DNA of 64,000 bases. Source: Acidobacteriota bacterium (GTDB taxonomy: Bacteria > Acidobacteriota > Terriglobia > Terriglobales > Acidobacteriaceae). The stretch spans positions 22,566 to 86,565 of the forward strand of contig JAJZME010000078.1 of NCBI GenBank assembly GCA_021803035.1, read 5' to 3'. Shown here one piece after another: positions 18,148 to 27,328 of the stretch; position 1 is the stretch's first letter, and each line of letters begins with the position of its first letter. The notes beneath the pieces were generated by a model. The model was not told the origin of the DNA and ran no database searches. It saw nothing but the letters and a program-made list of their open reading frames with translations. Both the position numbers and the translations under genes were made by a program.

Positions 18148-18873
18148 TCAGGGCATCGATTCGGCCAGTCCCAGCCTCTTCTCGACGATATTCTCGGCTG
18201 CCTTCACAACTTCGTCCAGCGTCATGCAGGTCGAATCCAGCAGCACGGCGTCGGGCGCCGGCCGCAGCGGGGAATCGGCACGGTTGCGGTCGCGCTCGTC
18301 GCGCTTGTGCAGTTCGCGGATGACCTCTTCCGGCTGCGCGGCGGCTTTGGGGCCAAGCTGATCGAAACGGCGCTGGCCGCGCACCTCCGGCGCCGCATCC
18401 AGAAAGATCTTTACATCCGCGTGAGGAAAGACCACGGTACCGATATCCCGGCCCTCCATCACCACGCCGCCGTTGGCGCCCATTTGCTGCTGCATACGCA
18501 CCATCCAGGCGCGAATCGCCGGGAAAACACTCACCCGGGAAGCGGCATCGGTGACGGTGGGATTGCGGATTTGCCCGGTGACGTCCTCGCCGTCCAGCAA
18601 GACCCGGTTCTCGTCGTCTCCCGGCTCCAGGCGAATGGTGGTTTCGGCGGCCAGGGCTTCCAACACGCCGCACTCATCCAAAGGCAGCCCCTTGCGGAGC
18701 ACTTTGAGGGCAAATGCCCGGTACATGGCGCCTGTTTCAAGATTGAGCAGTCCGAAGTGCCGCGCCAGATGGCGCGCAATAGTGCTCTTGCCCGCCCCAG
18801 CCGGGCCGTCAATCGCGATGATCGCCCTTTCGGGCAAAAGACCTGCGCGTACAGGGCTGCCGTCCGGGCTCAT
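18148..18873 (-). CDS. cmk: Cytidylate kinase
   Basis: 241 residues from the ATG at 18873. The frame is open further upstream, but that part overlaps the preceding gene. The P-loop IDGPAGAGKSTIARHLA lies at about 20-36. LNLETGAMYRAFALKVL follows, and VVMEGRDIGTVVFPHADVKI is the CMP-binding/core motif. FLDAAPEVRGQRR begins the LID region. It phosphorylates CMP/dCMP with ATP. The ATG overlaps the TGA of the upstream gene (ATGA), so the two are translationally coupled. An intrinsic terminator follows. Confidence 0.95.
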   Translation of the reverse strand: MSPDGSPVRAGLLPERAIIAIDGPAGAGKSTIARHLARHFGLLNLETGAMYRAFALKVLRKGLPLDECGVLEALAAETTIRLEPGDDENRVLLDGEDVTGQIRNPTVTDAASRVSVFPAIRAWMVRMQQQMGANGGVVMEGRDIGTVVFPHADVKIFLDAAPEVRGQRRFDQLGPKAAAQPEEVIRELHKRDERDRNRADSPLRPAPDAVLLDSTCMTLDEVVKAAENIVEKRLGLAESMP

Positions 18874-20402
18874 CCGTGTTTCTTGGGCCGCTGCTTCGAG
18901 GGGGCCGTAAAGTTGTAGCGTTTGCTGTTTCCGGCTTTGGCAGTGGCTGCCAAAACCGGCTTCCGGCCGCGCGCATCCGGCTTCGCAGTTGTCCGGGCGC
19001 TGCCGCCGTTCCTTGAGACGGAGCTGGCGCCGTTCGCCGGCTTTCCCCCGTGGCCATTGTGATTGGCCCACGCCGTGTGGGACGAATTTCTGTCCCGGCT
19101 CAGAGCGCCGCTGGCAGGCCGGCCTGCACGAGCGCCGTTGCCGTTGCCGTTGCCGTGATGCCGGCTGGCCGAGCCTGTTGCAGAGCTTGCGCGGGATGCC
19201 GCCTTGTGCATATCAGGACCGGAACGTCTGGCAGAGCGATTGCCGGAGGCGCCTTGCGCCGGCTTGCGATCGCGGGGATGAGCAGCGCTGCGGCTGAAAT
19301 GAGAACGCGCCGCCGGCTTTCCGTTGGCGGCTGGCTTGCGCGGAGCGGCAGCACGGAAAGAGTGCGGCTCGTCTGCCGGCACAGGCGCATGCTCCGCAGC
19401 CGGTTCCGGCGTTTCTTCCACGTGATGGTCAAAGTGGGGGTGCTCATACGAGTCGTGGTCATACGAGTCGGAGAAGTAGGACGAGGACGCCATCGCGGCG
19501 CTCGCATAGCCTAGAGCCGGCGGAGCAAACTCCGGCAGCGTGCCGGCAACATAGAAGTGCGGCGCATGGCCGAGCTGGATGGTGTGAACCTGCCGCGTCG
19601 CCAGCAGCCCGCGCAACACTTCCCGCACCTTGCTGCGCGCCGTCAGCGGCGCAAGGAACAGTTCCACTTCTTCCATGCTGGCCGCAATGACAGCCTGCAG
19701 ATAGATGGAAGCCAGCACCGAGATTGCCGTCACCTGCGAGGTGGAAGCGCCTTCGGCAATTGCCTTTTGAAAACGATTCCGCAATAGCTGCCAGTGCATC
19801 GGCTCACCCGGCGCCGAAACCACCGGAATAATGCGAAGCTGCTGCCAAAGCTCGGTAATGGCGCGCACAACGGCGGCTTCGCTCACTTCCCTGCCCAGGG
19901 CGTGCTTCAATCTGGGAATGGTGGCGTCGCCCGCTTCAAGCAGCTTGTACGCCTCAACGGCCAGGGGCGAAACCTGCCGCGAACCGGTCAGTTGCGGGCT
20001 GCGGCGCCAGTCGCGGTCACCGCGCAGCGCGTAGACGTAGGGCAGTACCCAGCTCGCCACCACATAATCGGCCTGCTCACCCGGCTGGCCCAGCAGATTG
20101 AGCCGCACCGCAACGTCGTCGCGCTCCAGACGCACCAGCAGTTCCTCGGCCAGTGCGATGTGTCTGGCGTCGGGCGCCTGATCATGGCGGCCCGCCACGG
20201 CTTCAACGAACGAAGGTGCGGTAAAGGTAGAAAACTGCTTGCGCGGAGCGAACGGACACAGGCCCGTCTCTTCCATCCACGTGCGGGCGTCCTCCAAGGT
20301 CAGGGCACCATTTCCGTCTTGGCGCATCCTTTCGGCGCGCGATGCTTCCAATTGCTCGGCTGTCAAAGAAAAACCTCGCTTCCAGGCTGGCGTTTGAAGC
20401 AA
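18870..20402 (-). CDS. Winged-helix/AlkZ-like protein with long basic disordered tail
   Basis: 510 residues from a TTG at 20402; an ATG at 20324 is an alternative. The N-terminal part (about 25-310) has ALTLEDARTWMEETGLCPF, PSFVEAVAGR and later WVLPYVYALRGD and LARG-type helices. To my reading this resembles the AlkZ/YcaQ-related winged-helix family of DNA glycosylase relatives, but I am not certain. From about 315 the protein is low-complexity: an acidic-His stretch (YDHDSYEHPHFDHH), then some 180 residues rich in Asn, Gly, Ser, Ala, Arg and Lys (HHGNGNGNGARAG), ending in KQRPKKHG. Such basic tails often bind nucleic acid. It lies between mutL and cmk on the same strand and overlaps cmk by ATGA. 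Confidence 0.7.
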   Translation of the reverse strand: MLQTPAWKRGFSLTAEQLEASRAERMRQDGNGALTLEDARTWMEETGLCPFAPRKQFSTFTAPSFVEAVAGRHDQAPDARHIALAEELLVRLERDDVAVRLNLLGQPGEQADYVVASWVLPYVYALRGDRDWRRSPQLTGSRQVSPLAVEAYKLLEAGDATIPRLKHALGREVSEAAVVRAITELWQQLRIIPVVSAPGEPMHWQLLRNRFQKAIAEGASTSQVTAISVLASIYLQAVIAASMEEVELFLAPLTARSKVREVLRGLLATRQVHTIQLGHAPHFYVAGTLPEFAPPALGYASAAMASSSYFSDSYDHDSYEHPHFDHHVEETPEPAAEHAPVPADEPHSFRAAAPRKPAANGKPAARSHFSRSAAHPRDRKPAQGASGNRSARRSGPDMHKAASRASSATGSASRHHGNGNGNGARAGRPASGALSRDRNSSHTAWANHNGHGGKPANGASSVSRNGGSARTTAKPDARGRKPVLAATAKAGNSKRYNFTAPSKQRPKKHG

Positions 20403-20568
20403 AATCAGGGCTGTCCCTACGGCCGTCCCCTCAAAATTCGCCCTTCACACTACGACAACTCTTTTCGAATCAACTGTCGCAGCTTCGGAATGCGTCGTCC
20501 CCGATTTTGCCAATATCGCCGGGCAACCCTCGTCTCCTGAGAGGACGGCTGCCGCCTTCCAGACTTGC

Positions 20569-22638
20569 TTACATACGATGGAAGGCCCGCTGGATCTCAT
20601 TCCAAGAATACAGCAAAGCTATTGGACGTCCATGCGGGCAACTGGTTGGGTGACTGGTTCTTGCAAGTTCTAACAATAGCCATTCCATACGTGCCGGGTC
20701 AAGTGGGGTGTTCACCTTGATGGCGGAATGGCAGGCGATGGAAGCGGCAATCCGCGTGCGCAGAGTCGTAAGATCCTCATTCCCAATGGGATTCTCATCA
20801 TCGGCGCTGGACTGGTCGATGACCTCGCCGAGCATCCGTTCCAGGCCTGCACCCTCCAGCCCCACCGGCGCCGCCTTCACCGCCAGAGTCTGCGGCCCAA
20901 AGGGCTCTACTTCAAAGCCGTTCCGCTCCAGCTCCTCGGCAATGCGCGCGAATACCACCATATGGTCCGGCCGCAGCTCCACCAGCAATGGCATCAGCAG
21001 CCTTTGCCGCTGCACGCGCTCCACCTGCCGGTCGCGCAGGATCTTCTCAAAAAGCACCCGTTCGTGTGCAACGTGCTGGTCGATGATCCATAAGCCGTCT
21101 TCGCCGGTGGCCAGGATAAAGGACTCGCGCAACTGGCCCAGAGGCTTGAGCGAGCCCAGGTGGTTCAGGGTCGTGGCCGCCTGTCCGGCTTCCACCTGCG
21201 CAGTTCCCGCCGTCGGGTTGTGTGCACTACTAGCTCCATTGCATGGATTTGACGCAGATTCCTCCGGGCCCGTCGACTCCGCGGGCCGGAAGATGGCGGC
21301 GGCGGCTTCACCCCATGCCTTCAGATCGAAACTCCCCACATCTCGCGTCTGTTCCCGCCCCCGGGCGTCGAAAGGCAACCGGCCCGGAACCGGCGTGGAT
21401 GAACGCGGGGCCAGCCGGAATGGCTCTGCCTCGCCTTGCGCGCTCTTGAAGGCTTCCGGGTCCGAGTCCGGCAGGGCGCCATCCGGCGCGCCCGGCAGCG
21501 GCGAGGCTGCCGGCGGCATCAGCGAAGAGCTGGCCGTGGGCTGTGCGTCGAGCGCCGCCAGAAACCCAGCCGCCGGACGCGCCTGGACCAACGCCGTGCG
21601 CAGGCTGTCACGCACAAAATCGTGCGCCAGCGACTGCTGGCGGAAGCGCACTTCCGTCTTGGCCGGATGCACGTTTACGTCCACCTCTTCCGGCGGCATC
21701 TCCAGGAAGAGCAGCACCACCGGAAAGCTGGTGGGCGGAATCACGTTCCGGTACGCCTCGGTGATGGCGTGCATCAGCAGGCGGTCGCGTATAAGGCGTT
21801 TATTTACAAATATGTAGATAGAATTTCGGTTCAGCTTTTGCAGCTCCGGCTTGGAATAGAAGCCGCTCAGCCGCAGCGAGCCCGGATCGCGGGCTGGCTC
21901 GTCGGGATCTTTCTTCCACGGCGGCGGCTCCGGCAGTCCGGCCCGTTCCAGGCGCGTTTCGGCGGCTACCGGCAGCAGTTGCCCCAGCGTCTCCTTGCCG
22001 AAGATCTGGTAAATCCGCTCGGCGGTGCGAGTCACGGGCGGAGCCGCAACGATCGAGTGCGTCGCCGAGAGCAGCTCGAAGTGTTTCTCCGGATGCACGA
22101 GCGCGTAGTGGGTCACCAGCGCTGTAACGTGGGCCAACTCGGTCGATTCAGCGCGCAGAAACTTGCGCCGCGCCGGGGTATTGAAGAACAGATCGGCCAC
22201 GGTGATCGTGGTTCCGCGGGGCAAGGCGGCGTCTTCCACGCGCAGCATCTTGCCGCCGGCGATCTCGACGCGCGTCCCGGCAGAGTCTTCGCCTGTCGCC
22301 GTTTCCAGCGTGACCCGCGCCACCGAGGCGATGGAGGGCAGCGCCTCGCCGCGAAAGCCGAGCGTGGCGATGGCGAGCAGATCGTTGGCCGTGCGCAGCT
22401 TCGAGGTGGCGTGGCGCTCGAAGGCCAGCAGCGCATCGTCGCGGCTCATCCCGCAGCCGTCGTCAGCAATGCGGATCAGCCGCCGTCCGCCCGCCTCCAC
22501 CTCCACGCGAATGCGCGTGGCGCCGGCATCGAGCGCGTTTTCCAGCAACTCCTTCACCACCGAGGCAGGCCGGTCCACAACCTCGCCCGCGGCAATCTGG
22601 TTGGCCACCTGGTCAGAAAGTATGCGAATGCGCCCCAT
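20569..22638 (-). CDS. mutL: DNA mismatch repair endonuclease MutL
   Basis: 689 residues from the ATG at 22638 (MGRIRILSDQ). The frame runs further upstream, but that part is not MutL-like. The GHKL ATPase domain has NQIAAGEVVDRPASVVKEL with catalytic E30, DDGCGM, GFRGEALPSIASVARV and GTTITVADLFFNTPARR. A Pro/Ser-rich linker (about 350-480) joins the C-terminal dimerisation domain. That domain carries DQHVAHERVLFE at 520-531, matching the DQHA(X)2E(X)4E endonuclease motif with Ala to Val, and a CPHGRP motif near the end. It should therefore nick DNA in a MutH-independent repair pathway. MutS is not in the window. Confidence 0.95.
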   Translation of the reverse strand: MGRIRILSDQVANQIAAGEVVDRPASVVKELLENALDAGATRIRVEVEAGGRRLIRIADDGCGMSRDDALLAFERHATSKLRTANDLLAIATLGFRGEALPSIASVARVTLETATGEDSAGTRVEIAGGKMLRVEDAALPRGTTITVADLFFNTPARRKFLRAESTELAHVTALVTHYALVHPEKHFELLSATHSIVAAPPVTRTAERIYQIFGKETLGQLLPVAAETRLERAGLPEPPPWKKDPDEPARDPGSLRLSGFYSKPELQKLNRNSIYIFVNKRLIRDRLLMHAITEAYRNVIPPTSFPVVLLFLEMPPEEVDVNVHPAKTEVRFRQQSLAHDFVRDSLRTALVQARPAAGFLAALDAQPTASSSLMPPAASPLPGAPDGALPDSDPEAFKSAQGEAEPFRLAPRSSTPVPGRLPFDARGREQTRDVGSFDLKAWGEAAAAIFRPAESTGPEESASNPCNGASSAHNPTAGTAQVEAGQAATTLNHLGSLKPLGQLRESFILATGEDGLWIIDQHVAHERVLFEKILRDRQVERVQRQRLLMPLLVELRPDHMVVFARIAEELERNGFEVEPFGPQTLAVKAAPVGLEGAGLERMLGEVIDQSSADDENPIGNEDLTTLRTRIAASIACHSAIKVNTPLDPARMEWLLLELARTSHPTSCPHGRPIALLYSWNEIQRAFHRM

Positions 22639-23034
22639 CAGCGATAAGGGTAACGCACCGGCGGGGCCTGTGAATTCACAGTCGAAAGGTTGCCGGTTTT
22701 CCGAACGCGCGGCAAACGCGCAACAGCCTCCCTGTCCCGTGTCAGACAACTGCACAACGCTCAACGCCGGATGCGGCGCGCGGCGGTCTTTCACGGATCT
22801 TTCATCCTGGCGCTCCCGCGCGCGAGCGCACATGAAGATTCATCGCTTGTTCACAGCGTCTTGACTTGCCGTTAACGGCAGCCGCCGAACGTAGGTGTTG
22901 ACGGTCGTCTGTGCGATCGTGCCGAACTTCCCCTTGCCCCACGGAATCGGGGCCATCCTTCACTAGCAAAAGTAGCCTTTTTCCCCAAGCACGAGATGGA
23001 TATAGCCCGCCAAGTTCAAAAAGGAGAGTGCCGC
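22639..23034. other. Upstream region of the TonB-dependent receptor, with palindromes
   Basis: No gene is seen in these 396 nt between divergent mutL and the receptor gene. A perfect 14-bp palindrome TGCCGTTAACGGCA lies at 22867-22880, directly after a TTGACT at 22861. A GCCCC/GGGGC hairpin with a 7-nt loop lies near 22937-22953 in the probable leader. AAGGAG at 23020-23025 is the ribosome site. The palindrome could be an operator for substrate-dependent control of the receptor; this is inference. Confidence 0.4.
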
Positions 23035-25716
23035 ATGTTCCGCAAGTGGATTGTCTGTCTTTGCATGACGCTGCTCGGTTGCAGCATTGCCTTCGCCGCC
23101 GGTACGCAGGTGCAAGGAACGGTTGTAGACTCCTCCGGAGCCGCAATACCGGGGGCCACCGTTTCATTAACGGATCTGTCAACCAACCAAGTGATTCATA
23201 CGACGACAAGCGCTAAAGGCCAGTTTGCCTTCAAGGATGTGGCCCCCGAACCACAGCTCATCAACATCAAGAAGCCGGGGTTTCAGTCATTCACGAAGCG
23301 GGTTTTGCCGACGGTAAAAGCCCCGGCCACCGTCAAAGCCACGATGAACGTGGCGAATTTAGCCCAGAATGTCACCGTGCTTGGCACGGTAAACCCCGCG
23401 GCCCGGCCCGTGCCCAGCCGCGAGGATGTCATGCTGAAACCGGAAACGCTTGTCGTCCTCGACCGGAAACAGTTGGAAACCGCTGGCCCGGTGGCCGGCG
23501 GGGCACAGATGGTTTCGTCCACGCCGGGCGCGAACGTCATGGGCTACGGAGAGACCGGCAGTACGAAATATACGATCATGCTGAACGGAATCCAGCAGGG
23601 CTATGCAGGTGAAGCGTCGGGCTTCACGGCTCCCGGCTCGCTGGGCGTGACCTTCGACGGAGTTCCGATCAGTGACCCGGCAACCGGGCTGTGGCAGTCG
23701 GCAACCATGCCGCAGAACCTGGTCATGCAGAACCTGGCGGTTACTTATGGCCCCGGCCAGCCAATGAACCGGTGGTACAACAGCGTGGGCGGATCGATCG
23801 AGTTCACTCCGGTGCAGCCGACAGAAGGCCACCACCTGAGCGTCGCCGCCACCGAGGGCCCCTTCGGCCAGCAGAATTTCGCTCTAGTGGCCAATACGGG
23901 CAACCTCTTCGGCTGGTCCACCGTGGTCGGCGGCGGCGTGGGCCGCGGAGACAACTACCTGCAAGGTCCCGACGGCTTCGGAAACCACTCCAAGAACGGC
24001 TCCGTATTCGGCAAGACGCTGAAGACCTTCTCCGCGGGAAGCATCGAGCTGGGGCTCTTCTACGCCAAGGCGGGAGGCTATCGTCCCACCACGATTCCCA
24101 CCACGTACGTGGGCCTGAACGAACCGAGCGGCATACAGTTCAGCCAGGCGACGAGCGGGTTCTATAACGTCCTGCCCTATGCCGACTACAACAAGTACGA
24201 CACCAATGAAATGTTCCTGGCCTACGGGCGCGAGACTCTCTTCCTGGGCAGGAACAGCACGCTGCAGAATTTGACCTGGTACAACCACATCCGCCGTTTT
24301 CACCGCCGCACCACCGATGCTCTTGCCGGAGGTCCCACGCTGGACGAGTGGAACAACCCGCACAGCAACATCTTTGGCGACCAGGTCAACATGGCCGAAG
24401 ACCTTCCCTTCAATACGATCAACTTCGGCGGTTTCCTGCTGCATGAGCTCTATAACACGCGCAACATCTTCTTTAACGCCGCGGATGGAGGCAGTGGCGC
24501 CGAACAACTCATCGGCCTCCATTCGAAGTTCCGCTCGGGCTACTTCCATTACGATAATGTGGCCTTCTACGCCCAGGACGATATTCACCCCGTGCCGCGC
24601 GTTCACATTATTCCCGGTGTGCGCGTGGTGGGATTCTCCACCAGCTATGGAGACCAGGCATTTCGTGATTTCAAGCTCGCCCCGGGCGTAATCCCATCCA
24701 CCCACTGCTCGTTGTATCCGGTGGTGCCGAGCGGGACATCGCTAGCCGCCGGCCGGAAGATCGATCCTTTCTACGACATCTTTGGCACTCCCAACGCGAC
24801 CGACCAGGGATCGATATGCGGCGAGCACAGAAGCACCTCGGCGGTCGAACCCTCGATCGACGCCTCCGTGATGCCCACCAACTGGCTGACCATCTATGGC
24901 GGCTATGACACCATCTACCACTCGCCCGCGCTCGGCGGCGGCGGCGGCATGTTCCAGAAAGTGGACCCGATCTACTACATGCTAGCCAAAGGCGCCTACA
25001 CGCAGTTCGGCGGCAAAGTTCACTTCACCCATGCGCCGGGCCTGGGAAACTTCATCGCCGGGCTGGATTACTTCCATCTCAGCTACACCAACCAGGAGCT
25101 TGATTTCGAGACGGCGACCGGCATAGAGGGCACCTCCGGTGGCAATTCCGCCTACCACGGCGCGGATCTCTTCTTTGACGCCGATCCGGCGAGTAACATC
25201 CACATCTTCCTGGACTACGCGGGAGAAGCGGCGAACTTCACCACCTACGTCCTGGGCAACTCCCTGGCCGCGTGCGAGGCGAACCCCTCCAGTTGCACGT
25301 TCCTCAACAACCTGCCCGTCACGTACGTTCCAAACTACACCCTGAATACGGGCATTTACTACGGCTTCGAGAAGCACAATCACGAAATAATCGAGCCGCG
25401 CTTCTGGATTGATTCAACCGGTTCGCAGAACATCTGGAACAACAACACCGGCGAGCCCTCGAATCAGGCCATCCCGTCCTACACAACGGTGAACCTCGGC
25501 TTGACCGCCCCTGTGCGCCTGGAAAAGCAGTCGTTCAATTTGCAGGTCGATATGCTGAACCTTGCGAACTCGAAGTACAACCAATATGCGTACATCTCCA
25601 GCGGCGGTTATTTCGCTTCGCTCGCACCGAATCCAAACAATCCGCCCAGCGGTTACACCAATGCCTACCCCGGGGCCCCTTTGTCGATCTACGGCACGGT
25701 CGCGTATCACTTCTGA
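23035..25716 (+). CDS. TonB-dependent outer-membrane receptor with carboxypeptidase-regulatory-like domain
   Basis: 893 residues from the ATG at 23035, which has AAGGAG upstream. A signal peptide (about 1-21, ending AFAA) precedes a carboxypeptidase-regulatory-like domain (about 24-100: QVQGTVVDSSGAAIPGATV, then GQFAFKDVAP). The plug domain follows (about 130-260), with the typical TIMLNGIQQGY, VTFDGVPISDP and NSVGGSIEF. The rest is a long barrel rich in Tyr/Asn/Gly strands, ending with the outer-membrane signal YHF. It is shorter than the 1100-residue Oar-like receptors common in Acidobacteria and closer to FecA/siderophore-type receptors. The substrate is unknown, and no TonB/ExbBD or periplasmic transporter is adjacent. 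It is monocistronic, with a strong terminator. Confidence 0.9.
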   Translation: MFRKWIVCLCMTLLGCSIAFAAGTQVQGTVVDSSGAAIPGATVSLTDLSTNQVIHTTTSAKGQFAFKDVAPEPQLINIKKPGFQSFTKRVLPTVKAPATVKATMNVANLAQNVTVLGTVNPAARPVPSREDVMLKPETLVVLDRKQLETAGPVAGGAQMVSSTPGANVMGYGETGSTKYTIMLNGIQQGYAGEASGFTAPGSLGVTFDGVPISDPATGLWQSATMPQNLVMQNLAVTYGPGQPMNRWYNSVGGSIEFTPVQPTEGHHLSVAATEGPFGQQNFALVANTGNLFGWSTVVGGGVGRGDNYLQGPDGFGNHSKNGSVFGKTLKTFSAGSIELGLFYAKAGGYRPTTIPTTYVGLNEPSGIQFSQATSGFYNVLPYADYNKYDTNEMFLAYGRETLFLGRNSTLQNLTWYNHIRRFHRRTTDALAGGPTLDEWNNPHSNIFGDQVNMAEDLPFNTINFGGFLLHELYNTRNIFFNAADGGSGAEQLIGLHSKFRSGYFHYDNVAFYAQDDIHPVPRVHIIPGVRVVGFSTSYGDQAFRDFKLAPGVIPSTHCSLYPVVPSGTSLAAGRKIDPFYDIFGTPNATDQGSICGEHRSTSAVEPSIDASVMPTNWLTIYGGYDTIYHSPALGGGGGMFQKVDPIYYMLAKGAYTQFGGKVHFTHAPGLGNFIAGLDYFHLSYTNQELDFETATGIEGTSGGNSAYHGADLFFDADPASNIHIFLDYAGEAANFTTYVLGNSLAACEANPSSCTFLNNLPVTYVPNYTLNTGIYYGFEKHNHEIIEPRFWIDSTGSQNIWNNNTGEPSNQAIPSYTTVNLGLTAPVRLEKQSFNLQVDMLNLANSKYNQYAYISSGGYFASLAPNPNNPPSGYTNAYPGAPLSIYGTVAYHF

Positions 25717-25745
25717 TCCAGCGCGCCAACGGCAACTCCAACGCG

Positions 25746-25780
25746 ACAAGGCCCACCCCACGGGGTGGGCCTTGTTTTTG
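25746..25780 (+). terminator. Strong intrinsic terminator after the TonB-dependent receptor
   Basis: The stem CAAGGCCCACCCC pairs perfectly with GGGGTGGGCCTTG (13 bp) around a tiny AC-centred loop and is followed by TTTTTG. It lies 30 nt after the receptor stop. This is the best terminator in the window. Confidence 0.92.
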
Positions 25781-25916
25781 CTTGAAGCTTCGGTCATCAG
25801 CCGGGTCTCACGGCAATCGGCAACATCTGGTGTTGTATGCGCACGGCTGCACACGCTACCGAACATCGACAGTCCGGTCTCCGCCTCACAATTTCGATTT
25901 TTTTGCGGCAGGCCGG

Positions 25917-26153
25917 TTAGATGCCCACGCCAAATTCGCTGACGGGCTTTTCACCGGCGTTGGAGTAGAAATCGTAGGGGGTGCGCTTCTTGAAGCGATA
26001 GCGGCTGCGCAACTCGACGCCCAGGTAGACGCTCAACACGGCCACCACCATGCCCATGGAGAACCAGCCGACCACCTGCAGGGCGCTGGAAGACTTCTTC
26101 GCGCTGACGACATTATCCAACTCGGGCAAGAGTGGAACTGGATCGGTGGACAT
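25917..26153 (-). CDS. Small single-span membrane protein
   Basis: 78 residues from the ATG at 26153; AGGAGG lies 9 nt upstream, a strong ribosome site that supports a real gene. Residues 1-25 are soluble, then VVGWFSMGMVVAVLSVYLGV (about 28-47) forms one transmembrane helix. A basic segment RSRYRFKKRTPYDFYSNAG follows, placing the C-terminus probably in the cytoplasm. No family is recognised. It is 80 nt upstream of the deaminase gene stop on the same strand, but transcribed away from it, so it is not in that operon. Confidence 0.65.
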   Translation of the reverse strand: MSTDPVPLLPELDNVVSAKKSSSALQVVGWFSMGMVVAVLSVYLGVELRSRYRFKKRTPYDFYSNAGEKPVSEFGVGI

Positions 26154-26234
26154 CAGCAAAAGCCTCCTATTGGCATGATAACCCAGTTTTGTTTTCGCGG
26201 GGTGAAACACGGATAAACGGAAGCGGACGAGTGT

Positions 26235-27266
26235 TTACCGGATTGAGTCAATTCGCGCAAGCCACGCTGCTTTCTCTGTTTCGGGAAGAAAACTGGCACG
26301 GAATGAGTTGCGCGCCAGTTCCCGCAGCTCGTCGCGGGTGAAATTCTGGTGCGTGTGCGCAAGCAGGTATTCGTGGGCCACATCGGAGCCGAAAAAGGCG
26401 GGATCGTCGGAATTGAGCGTCACCAGCAGCCCCCTGTCGAAGTAGCGGCGCAGCGGGTGCGCGGCAAACGAAGGACAAATCCCGGTGCGCACGTTGGAGG
26501 AGGGATTCAGTTCCAGCGCGATACCGCGCAGCTTCAGTTCATCCATGAGCCTCTCGTCTTCGACGGCCGAAAGCGCATGTCCGATGCGCTCCGAACCGAT
26601 CGAAAGCGCCTCCCGGATCGCCTCCGGCCCGGTGGTTTCGCCGGCATGGTTGGTGAGCCGCAGGCCCGCCTGGCGAGCCTGCGCATACAGCGCGCGGAAG
26701 GGCTCGGAGCCGCAGCGGCGCTCGTCGCCGCCCAGGCCGATGCCGACGACTGCGGGTTTTTCGGCGCGCATCTGGGCCGCTTTGAAGAAGACGCGCTCGG
26801 CCTCCGGTACGGAAAAGTGGCGCACGGCGTCGAAGATCCAGTAAAGCGACAACCCCAGTTCGCGCCGGGCACGTTCGCGCGCGCGCTCCAGGCCCGCGAA
26901 AACCGGCTCGAATGCCCCGGGATCGTGGTTGCGCCACATATAGATGACGCCAACGGAGATGTAGACCTCGGCATGGACCACGCCCTGCGCGGCCAGTTGC
27001 TGCATCATACGCCAGGCGGCCAGTTCGTAGTCCTCGGGCTTGGTCAGCAGCCTGGTCACTTCCCGGAAGGCCTGAATGAAACCAGTGAAGTCGGTGAATT
27101 GGTAGAGGGCTTCGGCTGCGGCCAGGGGAATGGGCTGCGCGTCGTGCCGCGCGCTCAGCTCCACCAGTGTCGCCGGCAGAATCGTTCCTTCGAGGTGCAG
27201 ATGCAGCTCGGCTTTGGGCAGGCGGCGGATGAAATCGGTGATGGAGCCGGTGCGATCGCTCAACAT
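26235..27266 (-). CDS. add: Adenosine deaminase-family metal-dependent deaminase
   Basis: 343 residues from the ATG at 27266. The zinc-ligand motif H22-L-H24 lies in AELHLHLEGTI. Further conserved motifs are LTNHAGETTGPEAI (zinc His, catalytic Glu), RIGHAL, LELNPSSNVRTG and LNSDDPAFFGS, whose aspartates bind zinc and substrate. The enzyme deaminates a purine nucleoside. The same fold and motifs occur in aminodeoxyfutalosine deaminases of the futalosine menaquinone route, and the sequence alone does not decide between them. It follows hpnB on the same strand after a 62-nt gap. No strong ribosome site is visible. Confidence 0.85.
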   Translation of the reverse strand: MLSDRTGSITDFIRRLPKAELHLHLEGTILPATLVELSARHDAQPIPLAAAEALYQFTDFTGFIQAFREVTRLLTKPEDYELAAWRMMQQLAAQGVVHAEVYISVGVIYMWRNHDPGAFEPVFAGLERARERARRELGLSLYWIFDAVRHFSVPEAERVFFKAAQMRAEKPAVVGIGLGGDERRCGSEPFRALYAQARQAGLRLTNHAGETTGPEAIREALSIGSERIGHALSAVEDERLMDELKLRGIALELNPSSNVRTGICPSFAAHPLRRYFDRGLLVTLNSDDPAFFGSDVAHEYLLAHTHQNFTRDELRELARNSFRASFLPETEKAAWLARIDSIR

Positions 27267-27328
27267 AGGATCGTTTTCAGTATTCCATGCGACCCTGTGG
27301 TGTGCGCCTTGCCCAGGGATTGCGGCGG

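Noticed and set aside
20402..20568. Additional small gene between mutL and the AlkZ-like gene
   Set aside because: The short plus-strand frames here cross the ends of both real genes, and the gap shows no start signal.
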